Origin: a virus
Length of the DNA stretch: 20,761 nt
IMG/VR virus record: IMGVR_UViG_3300042898_001751
Coordinates: 1 to 20,761 of that record
Direction: 5' to 3' (one strand)
Numbering within the stretch: position 1 is the first letter of the stretch; each line of letters opens with the position of its first letter. The notes under the pieces are model-generated. The model had not been told where the DNA came from. It did not search any database and saw nothing but the letters and a program-made list of their open reading frames with translations. Positions 7,695 to 13,895 of the stretch are shown in pieces. A program made the position numbers and the translations under genes.

Positions 7695-8116
7695 CTTTTT
7701 GTTTCGTAGTCTTCTGGTAAAAACTTTTTTAAGTCTTTATAAGCAATAGATATTTTTTTCATATCTTCATGCAATGGGTGCCCCTCTGACAGTGTGCTAA
7801 ATTCTGAAAAATAGTTTATGCTTGGATCAACATCTTCAATAAATTTATTTAAACCTTTTTGAACATCTTCAATATAAGCAAAAGCCCAATCTCTTGAATC
7901 AGATAAAAATTTAATAAAATTTTCTTTATGTATTGTATCGTCAGATAAATGTTCATTGTTTTTTGCTTGAAGAGAAATTTGTTCTAATGCTTTATTTTTT
8001 ATAAAAAGTTGTGACAATAGCAAATTACATTTTTTTAATTTATCAAAGGTAGACCAATAGGCTAATCCAAATGAAAATGTAAGTATGGCAAAAAATATAA
8101 CAAATATCATTTCCAT
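7691..8116 (-). CDS. membrane-anchored coiled protein of unknown function
   Basis: Not recognised. The 141-residue protein begins MEMIFVIFFAILTFSFGLAY, a single membrane anchor, then a Lys-rich turn and a mostly helical, charged region that could form a coiled coil (about 25-60), with a soluble C-terminal part. I place the start at 8116, just past the stop of the upstream gene. An ATG at 8170 would add 18 residues before the anchor but overlap the upstream gene by 49 bases. Neither has a clear ribosome site. Its TGA overlaps the ATG of the flavin monooxygenase, so the two are translationally coupled. Confidence 0.6.
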   Translation of the reverse strand: MEMIFVIFFAILTFSFGLAYWSTFDKLKKCNLLLSQLFIKNKALEQISLQAKNNEHLSDDTIHKENFIKFLSDSRDWAFAYIEDVQKGLNKFIEDVDPSINYFSEFSTLSEGHPLHEDMKKISIAYKDLKKFLPEDYETKR

Positions 8117-8121
8117 ACTAT

Positions 8122-8616
8122 CTATTGTACTCCATTCCTGATAGCGTGAGTTGCCCAATAGTATAAACATTTATCACAACATGGCTTGTTATTATTATTT
8201 TTAATATCATTATAAAACTCAGCATAGTAAATAGGATCTTTACGATACAGATTAGCCCTATGAGTAATGTTAATACGATCTATATGGGGGTTAGATGGCG
8301 TAGCCCAGAAAGGCTTCTGAGTACCCCAAATTTCGCTGCAAACAGCCTCTAGAGCCTCTATATTAGACTCATTCTTGTCTGTCTTAATACCCCTTGCTTT
8401 AGCCTCTTTAATCATGGCTTTAGCGTATGTCTTAAGTGAATGCTCTGCATTTTTCCACATCAATACTGCTGGATGATTACGCCATGCTCCAGAAGGAGAT
8501 TTGCCAGAGAGTACTTTCAATATTTGATAGGCTTCTAATATCTGTTTATTTAATCTCTTATTATCTAATATTTCTGCACACCTATTGTAGTCTTTATATG
8601 GTAAAAAGGTTTGCAT
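8122..8616 (-). CDS. pyrimidine-dimer DNA glycosylase-like protein (DenV/Pyr_excise family)
   Basis: A 164-residue protein with the opening MQTFLPYKDYNRCAEILDNKRLNKQ, then ILKVLSG and WRNHPAVLMW (about 45-54). These are the hallmark blocks of the MSMEG_6728-type group related to T4 endonuclease V, which removes UV-induced pyrimidine dimers. HRANLYRKDPIYY near 118-130 is also conserved. T4 DenV uses the amino group of Thr2; here residue 2 is Gln and Thr is residue 3, so the T4 mechanism cannot be assumed. A CCDKC cluster near the C-terminus could bind metal. It starts in a TAATG junction with the upstream gene. A DNA-repair role would suit a phage in sunlit water. Confidence 0.75.
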   Translation of the reverse strand: MQTFLPYKDYNRCAEILDNKRLNKQILEAYQILKVLSGKSPSGAWRNHPAVLMWKNAEHSLKTYAKAMIKEAKARGIKTDKNESNIEALEAVCSEIWGTQKPFWATPSNPHIDRINITHRANLYRKDPIYYAEFYNDIKNNNNKPCCDKCLYYWATHAIRNGVQ

Positions 8617-8846
8617 TATTTTACTGCTTCTCTAGTAACCAAAACAATTGCCCCATTCATTTCTAAAGCCTTTTTTACTTGAACTACATACTGCAATGCC
8701 TGTATCTTTTCATCATGAAACATTTTTATAAACTTTCTTTCATCTAATTTTATCGTAAGAAAGTGATCATTGTCAATAATTTCAACGTTAAATCCTTTTG
8801 GTGCAACTATAGAGTGAAATGCTTTACGCATATCGTTTGTATACAT
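8616..8846 (-). CDS. small conserved-looking protein of unknown function
   Basis: Not recognised. The 76-residue protein has an alternating strand-helix pattern (GFNVEIIDNDHFLTIKLDE, then a long helix around KIQALQYVVQVKKALE, then a final strand AIVLVTRE). It has no Cys pairs, signal peptide or membrane segment, so it is probably a small soluble alpha/beta protein. The ATG follows the WhiB stop by a single base and its own stop overlaps the next start as TAATG, so it is embedded in the operon. No function can be inferred beyond co-expression with WhiB and the DNA-repair-like gene. Confidence 0.6.
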   Translation of the reverse strand: MYTNDMRKAFHSIVAPKGFNVEIIDNDHFLTIKLDERKFIKMFHDEKIQALQYVVQVKKALEMNGAIVLVTREAVK

Positions 8847-8847
8847 T

Positions 8848-9132
8848 TTATTTTTCCATAGTCAAAGATTCCCAGGTATTAGCCCAATGGGATTTTGTTT
8901 TATGATTGTTAAACTCTCTAGATATATCTCCACCTTCTAGATATATTCCACCCCAAACGCCCCATTCTTTACTGGAAACGCCTACTGCAAAACAGGTTTT
9001 TTTAACTGGACAAGATGCACAAATAGAATCAACTATTGGTCTTACTGCTACATCATCCTCATACTTGTCAAAAAATAAATTATTGTCAAGTCCTAAGCAC
9101 GAAGACTCATCTTTCCACAAATGCTGCTTCAA
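8848..9132 (-). CDS. WhiB-family Fe-S transcriptional regulator
   Basis: A 94-residue WhiB-like protein. The four cluster cysteines are C12 and the C38-x2-C41-x5-C47 set, followed by the G58-V-W-G-G turn and a basic stretch (NHKTKSHW), all in the order expected for a [4Fe-4S] Wbl protein. This family is confined to actinobacteria and their phages and acts by binding the primary sigma factor to alter promoter choice. The start is TTG at 9132, supported by an AAGGA site 7 bases upstream; no ATG precedes C12. A phage copy may redirect host transcription or mimic a host Wbl protein. Family call very confident; role here is inference. Confidence 0.93.
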   Translation of the reverse strand: MKQHLWKDESSCLGLDNNLFFDKYEDDVAVRPIVDSICASCPVKKTCFAVGVSSKEWGVWGGIYLEGGDISREFNNHKTKSHWANTWESLTMEK

Positions 9133-9134
9133 GA

Positions 9135-9344
9135 TTAATCCTTATACTTATTTGGTATATCCCAGCCATTACGATTAGGCTTGTATACTTTATGTAGATA
9201 CCATTTATCATTTACTCTAATTCCAATAGGAGAGATTTTTGCCACATTTGATTCTTTTAAATCAATAACATTCCAGCCATCCCACATTAAATTTGCGTTT
9301 TTCTTTACAATTTTTTCCATTGTGTTTAAACTTCTAATAACCAT
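9135..9344 (-). CDS. small protein of unknown function
   Basis: Not recognised. The 69-residue protein is rich in aromatic residues and Lys (NANLMWDGWNVIDLKES, KWYLHKVYKPNRNGWDIPNKYKD) and looks like a small beta-rich soluble domain. The start at 9344 is supported by TAGGAGAA, 6 bases upstream, in which the TAG is also the stop of the preceding gene. An internal ATG (residue 9) lacks such a site. It lies between a SLOG-like gene and WhiB in the same transcript. Confidence 0.6.
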   Translation of the reverse strand: MVIRSLNTMEKIVKKNANLMWDGWNVIDLKESNVAKISPIGIRVNDKWYLHKVYKPNRNGWDIPNKYKD

Positions 9345-9353
9345 ATTTTTCTC

Positions 9354-9704
9354 CTAATATTGAAAAAGGCCAACGTCAATGTTGTTTGCCTCTGCATTTA
9401 AAACTAACTTTGATTTTAGTTGTTTTGGACGACTTAAAAAAACAAAGTAGTTTACTTGTTTGATATTTTCATTTAACCATTGAGGTGCAGTATTATAAAA
9501 CTTAATCTTGCGACCTCTTGCTTTCATTCCACGTTCAGATAAGTTAGCAAACTCTGAAACAAAACTATTTACTCTTACAGGACCAACAGAGTAGATAATA
9601 AATTCGTTATCTCCATCTTTCATTTCAGATAGGGCAACGCTCATAGCACGTAAAAATACGTTATAGTCGTTAAATTCCCTGGTCCCCTGTACTGCCACTA
9701 TCAT
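9354..9704 (-). CDS. SLOG-like Rossmann protein (DUF2493/YspA-like)
   Basis: A 116-residue protein starting MIVAVQGTREFNDYNVFLRAM. A strand, then G-T-R-E-F-x-D-Y and a helix is the opening of the YspA/DUF2493 branch of the SLOG superfamily, which binds nucleotides or nucleotide-derived ligands. A second strand EFIIYSVGPVRV and helix follow, then KIKFYNTA, QVNYFVFLS and a final strand, giving a compact Rossmann-like alternation. The classical GGA.GaD loop is not obvious (SVGPVRVNSFV lies there instead), so ligand binding is uncertain. It begins 35 bases inside the upstream gene, an unusually long overlap for this window. Confidence 0.58.
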   Translation of the reverse strand: MIVAVQGTREFNDYNVFLRAMSVALSEMKDGDNEFIIYSVGPVRVNSFVSEFANLSERGMKARGRKIKFYNTAPQWLNENIKQVNYFVFLSRPKQLKSKLVLNAEANNIDVGLFQY

Positions 9705-10098
9705 TTAGTTCTACCCCTTGTTTTAAGTCATCAAGTATAGATAACATTTTAGTTAGTTCTTCTTTTGTCATATTTTCAAAATCTAATGGCTTTACAGTAT
9801 CTTCATCTACTCTGCCATTAATAGCAGTAGCACTGTAAAAAACATTATCTAATGTCCAATATGCTTTTCCTTCAGTTATTATTACCCTTAACATATTTTT
9901 TTGAATATGTTTTTGAGACTGAGTAATAATTTTTGGCTTATCAAATTTTTGTTTTGGAAGAACATCCTTAATCATTTCATAAACATCACTTTGTCTATGT
10001 TTATTTTTTTTCAAGAATGTTATTCTTTTTTTATTTGATACTTTAATTATAGACCAAGAAACAAACAATGTCAAGCCTATAAGTAATAAATATTCCAT
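9670..10098 (-). CDS. N-terminally anchored membrane protein of unknown function
   Basis: Not recognised. The 142-residue protein starts with one hydrophobic helix (MEYLLLIGLTLFVSWSII), followed by a very basic stretch (KKRITFLKKNKHR), which predicts an anchor with a cytoplasmic C-terminus. The middle has a beta-rich part (MLRVIITEGKAYWTLDNVFYSA) and the end an acidic helix (MTKEELTKMLSILDDLKQG). An AAGGAAG site lies about 11 bases before the ATG. The single-anchor plan resembles the protein at 7691-8116, but I see no sequence similarity between them. Confidence 0.6.
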   Translation of the reverse strand: MEYLLLIGLTLFVSWSIIKVSNKKRITFLKKNKHRQSDVYEMIKDVLPKQKFDKPKIITQSQKHIQKNMLRVIITEGKAYWTLDNVFYSATAINGRVDEDTVKPLDFENMTKEELTKMLSILDDLKQGVELNDSGSTGDQGI

Positions 10099-10104
10099 AT
10101 TTTA

Positions 10105-10473
10105 CTACTTCCTTAGATCAAATGCAGTTCCTTGCCAAACCTTTTCTACTTGCTTTTTTTCTCTTTCTACAATTGCACGACTCCATGAAAAACCTGCATC
10201 TCCACCCCAAGCATCCCACATAATTCTTCCATTAGATGGAAACTCTGGGCCACTATAAAATCCCTTCCCCTTTTTATCTACTTCATGACGAGAAAAAAAT
10301 GAATACATTCTTTTAACAGTACTAAGAGACATTGCTCTACCAGCAACTATATCTGTTGCTCTACCCCAGCCTACTGGAGTTCCAGCACCTGTTGCTTTAC
10401 CGTCTTCTTTCCATTTTAAAGCACGACGAGCAGCAGCCTTCATACCAGCATTAGGAGTGTATGTATCAGCCAT
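10105..10473 (-). CDS. conserved phage-type protein with RALKWKEDG...SRHEVDKKGKGF domain
   Basis: A 122-residue protein. The core runs MKAAARRALKWKEDGKATG, then VGWGRATDIVAGRAMSLSTVKRM, SFFSRHEVDKKGKGF and IMWDAWGGDAGFSWSRA. I recognise this series as a conserved domain recurring in phage and bacterial proteins, often near head-protease or capsid genes, but I know no defined activity. The start at 10473 is supported by AAGGGAT upstream and by an ATGGCTGA overlap with the preceding tiny gene; the longer frame to 10503 begins with TTG and would overlap that gene further. Function unknown; a link to virion assembly is a guess from family context. Confidence 0.72.
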   Translation of the reverse strand: MADTYTPNAGMKAAARRALKWKEDGKATGAGTPVGWGRATDIVAGRAMSLSTVKRMYSFFSRHEVDKKGKGFYSGPEFPSNGRIMWDAWGGDAGFSWSRAIVEREKKQVEKVWQGTAFDLRK

Positions 10474-10576
10474 TTTTCTTATCCCTTTTTTGTTGCTTGG
10501 CAATACGCTTTTCTTTAAGATTCATCTTTGGCTCTTTTTTTGTATTAGCATTGCCTTTTTGTTCTTTATTTGCCAT
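10466..10576 (-). CDS. 36-residue lysine-rich protein
   Basis: A very small gene: residues begin MANKEQKGNANTKKEPKMNL and continue KEKRIAKQQKRDKKNG. It is almost entirely charged and polar, about one third Lys or Arg, so it is probably disordered and could bind nucleic acid or an acidic partner. The ATG has a strong TAGGAG site 6 bases upstream, starts 11 bases inside the previous gene and ends 8 bases inside the next. This pattern of strong ribosome site plus overlaps supports a real gene despite its size. Similar short basic proteins are common in actinophage genomes. Confidence 0.65.
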   Translation of the reverse strand: MANKEQKGNANTKKEPKMNLKEKRIAKQQKRDKKNG

Positions 10577-10724
10577 TGGTTACTCCTACCTTTGCCTTTG
10601 TGTGCGGACCAAGATCTGCTTTTACAGTTCCGTCTTTTCTTAAACGAACAATTCTGCCATTCTTAATTTGTAAAGAATTAAAAGCGTTGTTTTTAAAATA
10701 AGAACCTGAAGATCTATTAGCCAT
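10566..10724 (-). CDS. 52-residue basic protein
   Basis: A 52-residue protein beginning MANRSSGSYFKNNAFNSLQI and continuing KNGRIVRLRKDGTVKADLGP to a basic end. The middle, I-x-N-G-R-I-V-R-L-R-K-D-G-T-V, looks like a short beta hairpin. The start forms a TAATG junction with the stop of the large preceding gene, and the end overlaps the next gene by 11 bases, so it fills an otherwise empty 150-base space. Function unknown. Confidence 0.62.
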   Translation of the reverse strand: MANRSSGSYFKNNAFNSLQIKNGRIVRLRKDGTVKADLGPHTKAKVGVTNGK

Positions 10725-11674
10725 TATTTTTCAAACCTTAAAGGATTAAATGATCCATCCCAAATACTTTTTGTTGTAGATTGTGATTCTGACTTGTACG
10801 TGCCACCACGACGTTTGTATTCTTGAACTACCCATGAATTAGCAACTGCAGATGGGTAAACATCAAATTTATCTTTTGCTGCTTGCACTACTGTTGCATA
10901 TAACTTTGGATTAGATGGTGTTGATCCACCTCTACGAGGTTTAATAAACTCGCCATAGTTTGGTTCTTTTGCTTTTTCCATTTCATCATCCATATCTTGT
11001 GATTTTCCAACAGGAACACAGTTGGGAACCATACGGCCATTTTTATCTTTCATGCCACGTTGTTCATATCCAACCCAGCATTTCTTTTCCATATTATCCC
11101 ACTTATCTTCTTCTTCATTATCTGAAGAATATGATTTACTAATTTTTTCATTTAATTTTTCAACTTGAACATTATACATTTCTATTAAAGTTTTAGGGTC
11201 TGCTGTTGATGGAATTCCAGATCCATTAGAACCCATTTCAACTACAAGATCTACTGATACAGATAGTGATTCAATTTTAATAACTTCAGACATGCGGTGA
11301 TAAGAAACATAAGGTTTTTCTTTCCAGGCGCCATCTTCTTCTTCATATTCACGAACAATAACTGGCTTATCATTTTCCATGTATTCCATAGAGTATTCTG
11401 ATCCTGGTAATCCAAGTAATCCTGGATTAGTCATTACATATTCAACACGACCAACCATATTTTTATCATCTTCGCCCATATACATTACGAAGTCGCCTTC
11501 TTTAATTTCATTCATATTTTTTCCTATATTCCCTTCGGAACGATTAATTGCATAAATTTGTGCTGCTGCTTCGCCACGAGTTTGATGACAACCCATAACT
11601 TCATTTGTACCTTCTTTTAAAGCGGGATAGCCTGAACAACCAAACGACCCTTTAGCACCTATACGATATGGCAT
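10724..11674 (-). CDS. multi-domain conserved actinophage protein, possibly virion-associated
   Basis: A 316-residue mosaic of short motifs that recur in actinophage structural-region proteins. Residues 1-45: a Cys-containing module, KGSFGCSGYPALKEGTNEVM then GCHQTRGEAAAQIYA. About 54-130: a beta-rich module with NEIKEGDFVMY and YVMTNPGLLGLPGSEYSMEY. About 160-230: acidic linker, then CWVGYEQRGMKDKNGRMVPNCVPVG. About 240-300: KLYATVVQAAKDKFDVYPSA and VVQEYKRRGGTYK. No catalytic motif is clear. There is no ribosome site, but an extended -10 (TGATATAAT) ends exactly 6 bases before the ATG, so the mRNA is probably leaderless. The TGA of that motif is the upstream gene's stop. The protein may be assembled from modules that are separate genes elsewhere. 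Confidence 0.7.
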   Translation of the reverse strand: MPYRIGAKGSFGCSGYPALKEGTNEVMGCHQTRGEAAAQIYAINRSEGNIGKNMNEIKEGDFVMYMGEDDKNMVGRVEYVMTNPGLLGLPGSEYSMEYMENDKPVIVREYEEEDGAWKEKPYVSYHRMSEVIKIESLSVSVDLVVEMGSNGSGIPSTADPKTLIEMYNVQVEKLNEKISKSYSSDNEEEDKWDNMEKKCWVGYEQRGMKDKNGRMVPNCVPVGKSQDMDDEMEKAKEPNYGEFIKPRRGGSTPSNPKLYATVVQAAKDKFDVYPSAVANSWVVQEYKRRGGTYKSESQSTTKSIWDGSFNPLRFEK

Positions 11675-11680
11675 CTTAGT

Positions 11681-11689
11681 ATTATATCA
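11681..11689 (-). promoter_or_regulatory. extended -10 promoter giving a leaderless mRNA
   Basis: TGATATAAT on the minus strand has a perfect -10 with the TGN extension, and 6 bases (ACTAAG) separate it from the ATG at 11674. The start site would fall on or next to the A of the ATG. At the -35 place, 17 bases upstream, is CCTACA, which matches the consensus only in its last three bases. It would drive the genes from 11674 downwards independently of the distal promoter at 13895. Confidence 0.6.
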
Positions 11690-12040
11690 GGTTTTAGGCC
11701 TATTGTAGGGTTTTGGCCTAGTAAGACGCTTAAGTTCTTCTATGGCCCATATTTCATTCTTGTTTAATTTTGCCATTTCAGACTTATCAAATGACTTTTC
11801 TGTAAGTGTAACTACTGGATCTTTTGATAAAAAATCTATGTCTACATATCCTCTTTCCCACAAAAACAGTATTTCAGCATTAACGCTGTTTAAATGGTCA
11901 TGATATAACTCTGGCATTAATTCTTTTATTTTTGGAGTAAAAGAATATAGCAATGAACCATCTTCAGAATCAACCCCTACCACCTCAAGTCCACCATCAA
12001 GTATTAACTTTTCAATGATTTCGTTTTCTTCGGATGCCAT
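11687..12040 (-). CDS. small acidic protein of unknown function
   Basis: Not recognised. From the start at 12040 it is a 117-residue soluble protein: an acidic helix (MASEENEIIEKLILDGGLEV), a strand pair (VVGVDSEDGSLLYSFTP) resembling a small beta hairpin, a helical middle (HDHLNSVNAEILFLWERGYVDI) and a Pro/Lys-rich tail. The start at 12040 is preferred because GGAGAA lies 5 bases upstream. An in-frame ATG at 12085 would add a basic 15-residue segment and overlap the thioredoxin gene by 17 bases, with no ribosome site. Its stop codon doubles as part of the next gene's promoter. Confidence 0.62.
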   Translation of the reverse strand: MASEENEIIEKLILDGGLEVVGVDSEDGSLLYSFTPKIKELMPELYHDHLNSVNAEILFLWERGYVDIDFLSKDPVVTLTEKSFDKSEMAKLNKNEIWAIEELKRLTRPKPYNRPKT

Positions 12041-12068
12041 TATTTCTCCATCTGGATTAAATATTCTT

Positions 12069-12329
12069 TTAAGTATTTTTTTCATGATTAATAAATTTAA
12101 TTAAATCTTCTTTTGTTTGTGCTCCAGTTATACGATTAATTTCTTTTTTATTTTCAAATAATATAAAAGTTGGAACTGACTTTACTTCAAATCTTTTAAC
12201 AAGTAGTTGTTCGTAATCAGCATCTATCATTTGAAATTGAAATCCTTCTTTTTTTAAATCTTCAACAATAGGACGAACCTTTTTACAAGGTCCACACCAA
12301 TCTGCTGTAAAATAAAATACAGTTTTCAT
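12069..12329 (-). CDS. thioredoxin-like protein
   Basis: An 86-residue minimal thioredoxin that would reduce protein disulfides in the cytoplasm. The redox-active site is W11-C-G-P-C-K16, the buried Asp region follows in PIVEDL, and the cis-proline is P53 in SVPTF, then FENKKEINRITGAQ with the usual Gly. It is about 20 residues shorter than E. coli thioredoxin, lacking the first helix and strand. Small thioredoxins and glutaredoxins of this size are common in phages, where they support ribonucleotide reductase or a DNA polymerase; neither is in this window. It overlaps the nuclease gene by ATGA. Confidence 0.93.
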   Translation of the reverse strand: MKTVFYFTADWCGPCKKVRPIVEDLKKEGFQFQMIDADYEQLLVKRFEVKSVPTFILFENKKEINRITGAQTKEDLIKFINHEKNT

Positions 12330-12733
12330 TTGCCAGACTTTGCTCTAGCCTTTTTTAATGCTTCAAAATCTTTAATTTTAGTTTCTCCAAGGTATCCCCA
12401 AGCATAGCCATCATTAATCATCTTATCGTTTAATGACTCTGTGTCGCCATTTACATATATCCAACCAAGGATACGACCATATTTTTCTGACGAGTTCATT
12501 TTTTCAGTTTTAATTACAACGGATTTAGCATCTTTAAGATATTTTTTTAAATAGTCTTTAGATTCAAGACCTAAAGCCTTTTCAACTTTATCAGTTGTGC
12601 GTGACTCTGGGGTATCAATACCAGCCAAACGTACACGAGATGCAAACATAACATCAAAACCTAAATCAATAACAACATCAATAGTATCTCCATCAACAAC
12701 ATTCTTCACTTCTTTTACAAAATACTCATACAT
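12326..12733 (-). CDS. SNase-like (thermonuclease) nuclease
   Basis: A 135-residue nuclease of the staphylococcal nuclease fold. VVDGDTIDV (12-20) carries the calcium-binding Asps, VRLAGIDTPES (34-44) gives R35, D40 and E43, and EKYGRILGWIYV gives R87; these numbers match the catalytic residues of the S. aureus enzyme. LNDKMINDGYAW completes the family pattern. There is no signal peptide, so it acts inside the cell or enters virions, unlike secreted thermonucleases. It could degrade host nucleic acid or process phage DNA or RNA. It starts by TAATG overlap and ends by ATGA overlap with thioredoxin. Confidence 0.92.
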   Translation of the reverse strand: MYEYFVKEVKNVVDGDTIDVVIDLGFDVMFASRVRLAGIDTPESRTTDKVEKALGLESKDYLKKYLKDAKSVVIKTEKMNSSEKYGRILGWIYVNGDTESLNDKMINDGYAWGYLGETKIKDFEALKKARAKSGK

Positions 12734-13008
12734 TAGTTTGAACTCCCAATCGTTTTATTTTCTATTAATTTTTCACGCTCATCAATGACCTCTAACATAA
12801 AACTCATCATTTTTTGATATGAATCTGAATTATTCATTATTTTATTGTAGTGATGACTACAAAACATTAGACTTCCAGACACTCCTTTAACGTTTACCAT
12901 TGCTTGTGCCTGACATGTATCACAACGATCATTTGCATCTAATAAATATTTTTTTGCAACTACACTTGGATGATCTTTAACAATGCTACTCATAGTAATA
13001 TTATACAT
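12733..13008 (-). CDS. DUF7455-like actinobacterial zinc-binding protein
   Basis: A 91-residue protein whose core, DRCDTCQAQAMVNV followed by GSLMFCSHHYNK, matches the actinobacterial DUF7455 pattern (CDxCxAxAxV...LxFCxHHy). C29, C32, C50 and a His at 52/53 would bind one zinc. The C-terminal part is a charged helix. It starts directly after the upstream stop (TAGATG); ATG at 12993 is an alternative. Biochemical function is not known. Together with WhiB it marks an actinobacterial host range. Its stop shares a base with the nuclease start (TAATG). Confidence 0.85.
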   Translation of the reverse strand: MYNITMSSIVKDHPSVVAKKYLLDANDRCDTCQAQAMVNVKGVSGSLMFCSHHYNKIMNNSDSYQKMMSFMLEVIDEREKLIENKTIGSSN

Positions 13009-13191
13009 CTACTTTCTGTTATCAGTTGAATAAAATCCAGTACCGTTAAAAATTGCGCTTACATTAGAGTATACACGAACTAACGGCTTATTGCAAGTTT
13101 CACACTGATATCCTGGATCATTACTACTTATAGATCTTTCCTTAACTACTCTAGTACCACAAGGCATACAATCATATTCGTACAGTGCCAT
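13009..13191 (-). CDS. FmdB-type zinc ribbon protein
   Basis: A 60-residue zinc ribbon: MALYEYDCMPCG gives C8 and C11, YQCETC gives C30 and C33, and the tail SAIFNGTGFYSTDNRK is the standard FmdB-family ending (F-x-G-x-GFY-x-TD). FmdB-like proteins are called regulators after one amidase/formamidase operon, but the family role is unclear. The ATG has an AAAGGAG site about 13 bases upstream. It lies between the 2OG oxygenase and the DUF7455-like gene; three adjacent metal-binding proteins are notable. Confidence 0.92.
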   Translation of the reverse strand: MALYEYDCMPCGTRVVKERSISSNDPGYQCETCNKPLVRVYSNVSAIFNGTGFYSTDNRK

Positions 13192-13193
13192 AA

Positions 13194-13793
13194 CTATCTA
13201 TCTCTCCTTTCGTGTAAAAAACATATTATATTAACCCTATCTCCATCAATAACCTCTTCTACCTCATGAGGTATATCTTCTGATCCAACAAAAGCAATTA
13301 ATGTTCCTGGGTCTGGCTTTATTGTTAACTCTTGTTTTGGGAATACCACGTTTCCTCCAGAATAAGAATTTGTTAAATATAATATAACTGAGTAATCTTT
13401 GGAGTGTTTTTCATCATAGTTGTCAACGTGTAATGAATTTTTGCCACCACTTTTCATATGGCTATAAAAATATGATTTTAACATAAGATTTTTATTAAAT
13501 AAGTTTGATGCAGTTTTTTCAATGTTAGTGAGTAGTCCTGTAAAAATATCAATTCCTATATTTATATCTTTATCTGGATACCTATTAGATACTTTTTGAA
13601 GACCACTAATGTCAAAACTTTCGTGTTCTCCCTTTCCGCTTCCAAGGCTAGCAAATATTCCAGGTTGATCGGACTCAACTAAATGGTTACCAGAAAATGT
13701 TGAAACCAAAAGGTCGCATGTTTCTGAAAATAAAAAATCTTTAATATAAAATATTTTATTTTTTAAAACCTGTACCTCTTTATTTAATTCCAT
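13194..13793 (-). CDS. 2-oxoglutarate/Fe(II)-dependent oxygenase (prolyl-4-hydroxylase-like)
   Basis: A 199-residue oxygenase with the facial triad H122-x-D124 (LHVDNYD) and H176 (DIPHEVEEV), followed by R186 (GDRVNII), which would bind the 2-oxoglutarate carboxylate. VILYLTNSYSGGNVVFPKQ between them is the double-stranded beta helix core of P4H/PiuC-like enzymes. Such enzymes hydroxylate proteins or small molecules, and are frequent in aquatic phages, where their targets are mostly unknown. An AGGAG site lies 6 bases before the ATG. It is the first gene behind the promoter at 13867-13895. Confidence 0.9.
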   Translation of the reverse strand: MELNKEVQVLKNKIFYIKDFLFSETCDLLVSTFSGNHLVESDQPGIFASLGSGKGEHESFDISGLQKVSNRYPDKDINIGIDIFTGLLTNIEKTASNLFNKNLMLKSYFYSHMKSGGKNSLHVDNYDEKHSKDYSVILYLTNSYSGGNVVFPKQELTIKPDPGTLIAFVGSEDIPHEVEEVIDGDRVNIICFLHERRDR

Positions 13794-13843
13794 CCATTCT
13801 CCTAATTCTAAAAGCAGTTTTTATAGTCATGCTTAGGACTAAA

Positions 13844-13862
13844 ATGTTGTTAATTACAACAT
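13844..13862 (-). promoter_or_regulatory. inverted repeat at the transcription start (putative operator)
   Basis: ATGTTGT-TAATT-ACAACAT has seven-base perfect arms around a five-base AT centre. It begins 5 bases after the TATAAT box, so it covers the expected start site. Without a following U-run it is unlikely to be a terminator. It is a good candidate binding site for a dimeric repressor, but no helix-turn-helix regulator is seen in the window. Confidence 0.5.
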
Positions 13863-13866
13863 ATCT

Positions 13867-13895
13867 ATTATATACTAATCGTTACTTTTTGGCAA
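13867..13895 (-). promoter_or_regulatory. promoter of the long minus-strand operon
   Basis: TTGCCA (13890-13895), a 17-base spacer and TATAAT (13867-13872) give 5/6 and 6/6 matches to the primary-sigma consensus. The -35 box lies within the last codons of hsp20. It lies upstream of the 2OG oxygenase with a leader of about 65 bases, and probably drives the genes down to the terminator at 6336. Confidence 0.75.

Noticed and set aside
13780-13830. Possible 16-codon upstream ORF in the 2OG oxygenase leader
   Set aside because: It has an ATG but no ribosome site, and it runs out of frame through the oxygenase start. Short open frames like this are expected by chance in AT-rich leaders.
13845-13862. 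Inverted repeat as a terminator of hsp20
   Set aside because: The stem is AT-rich and not followed by a U-run on either strand; the position on the promoter start site fits an operator better.
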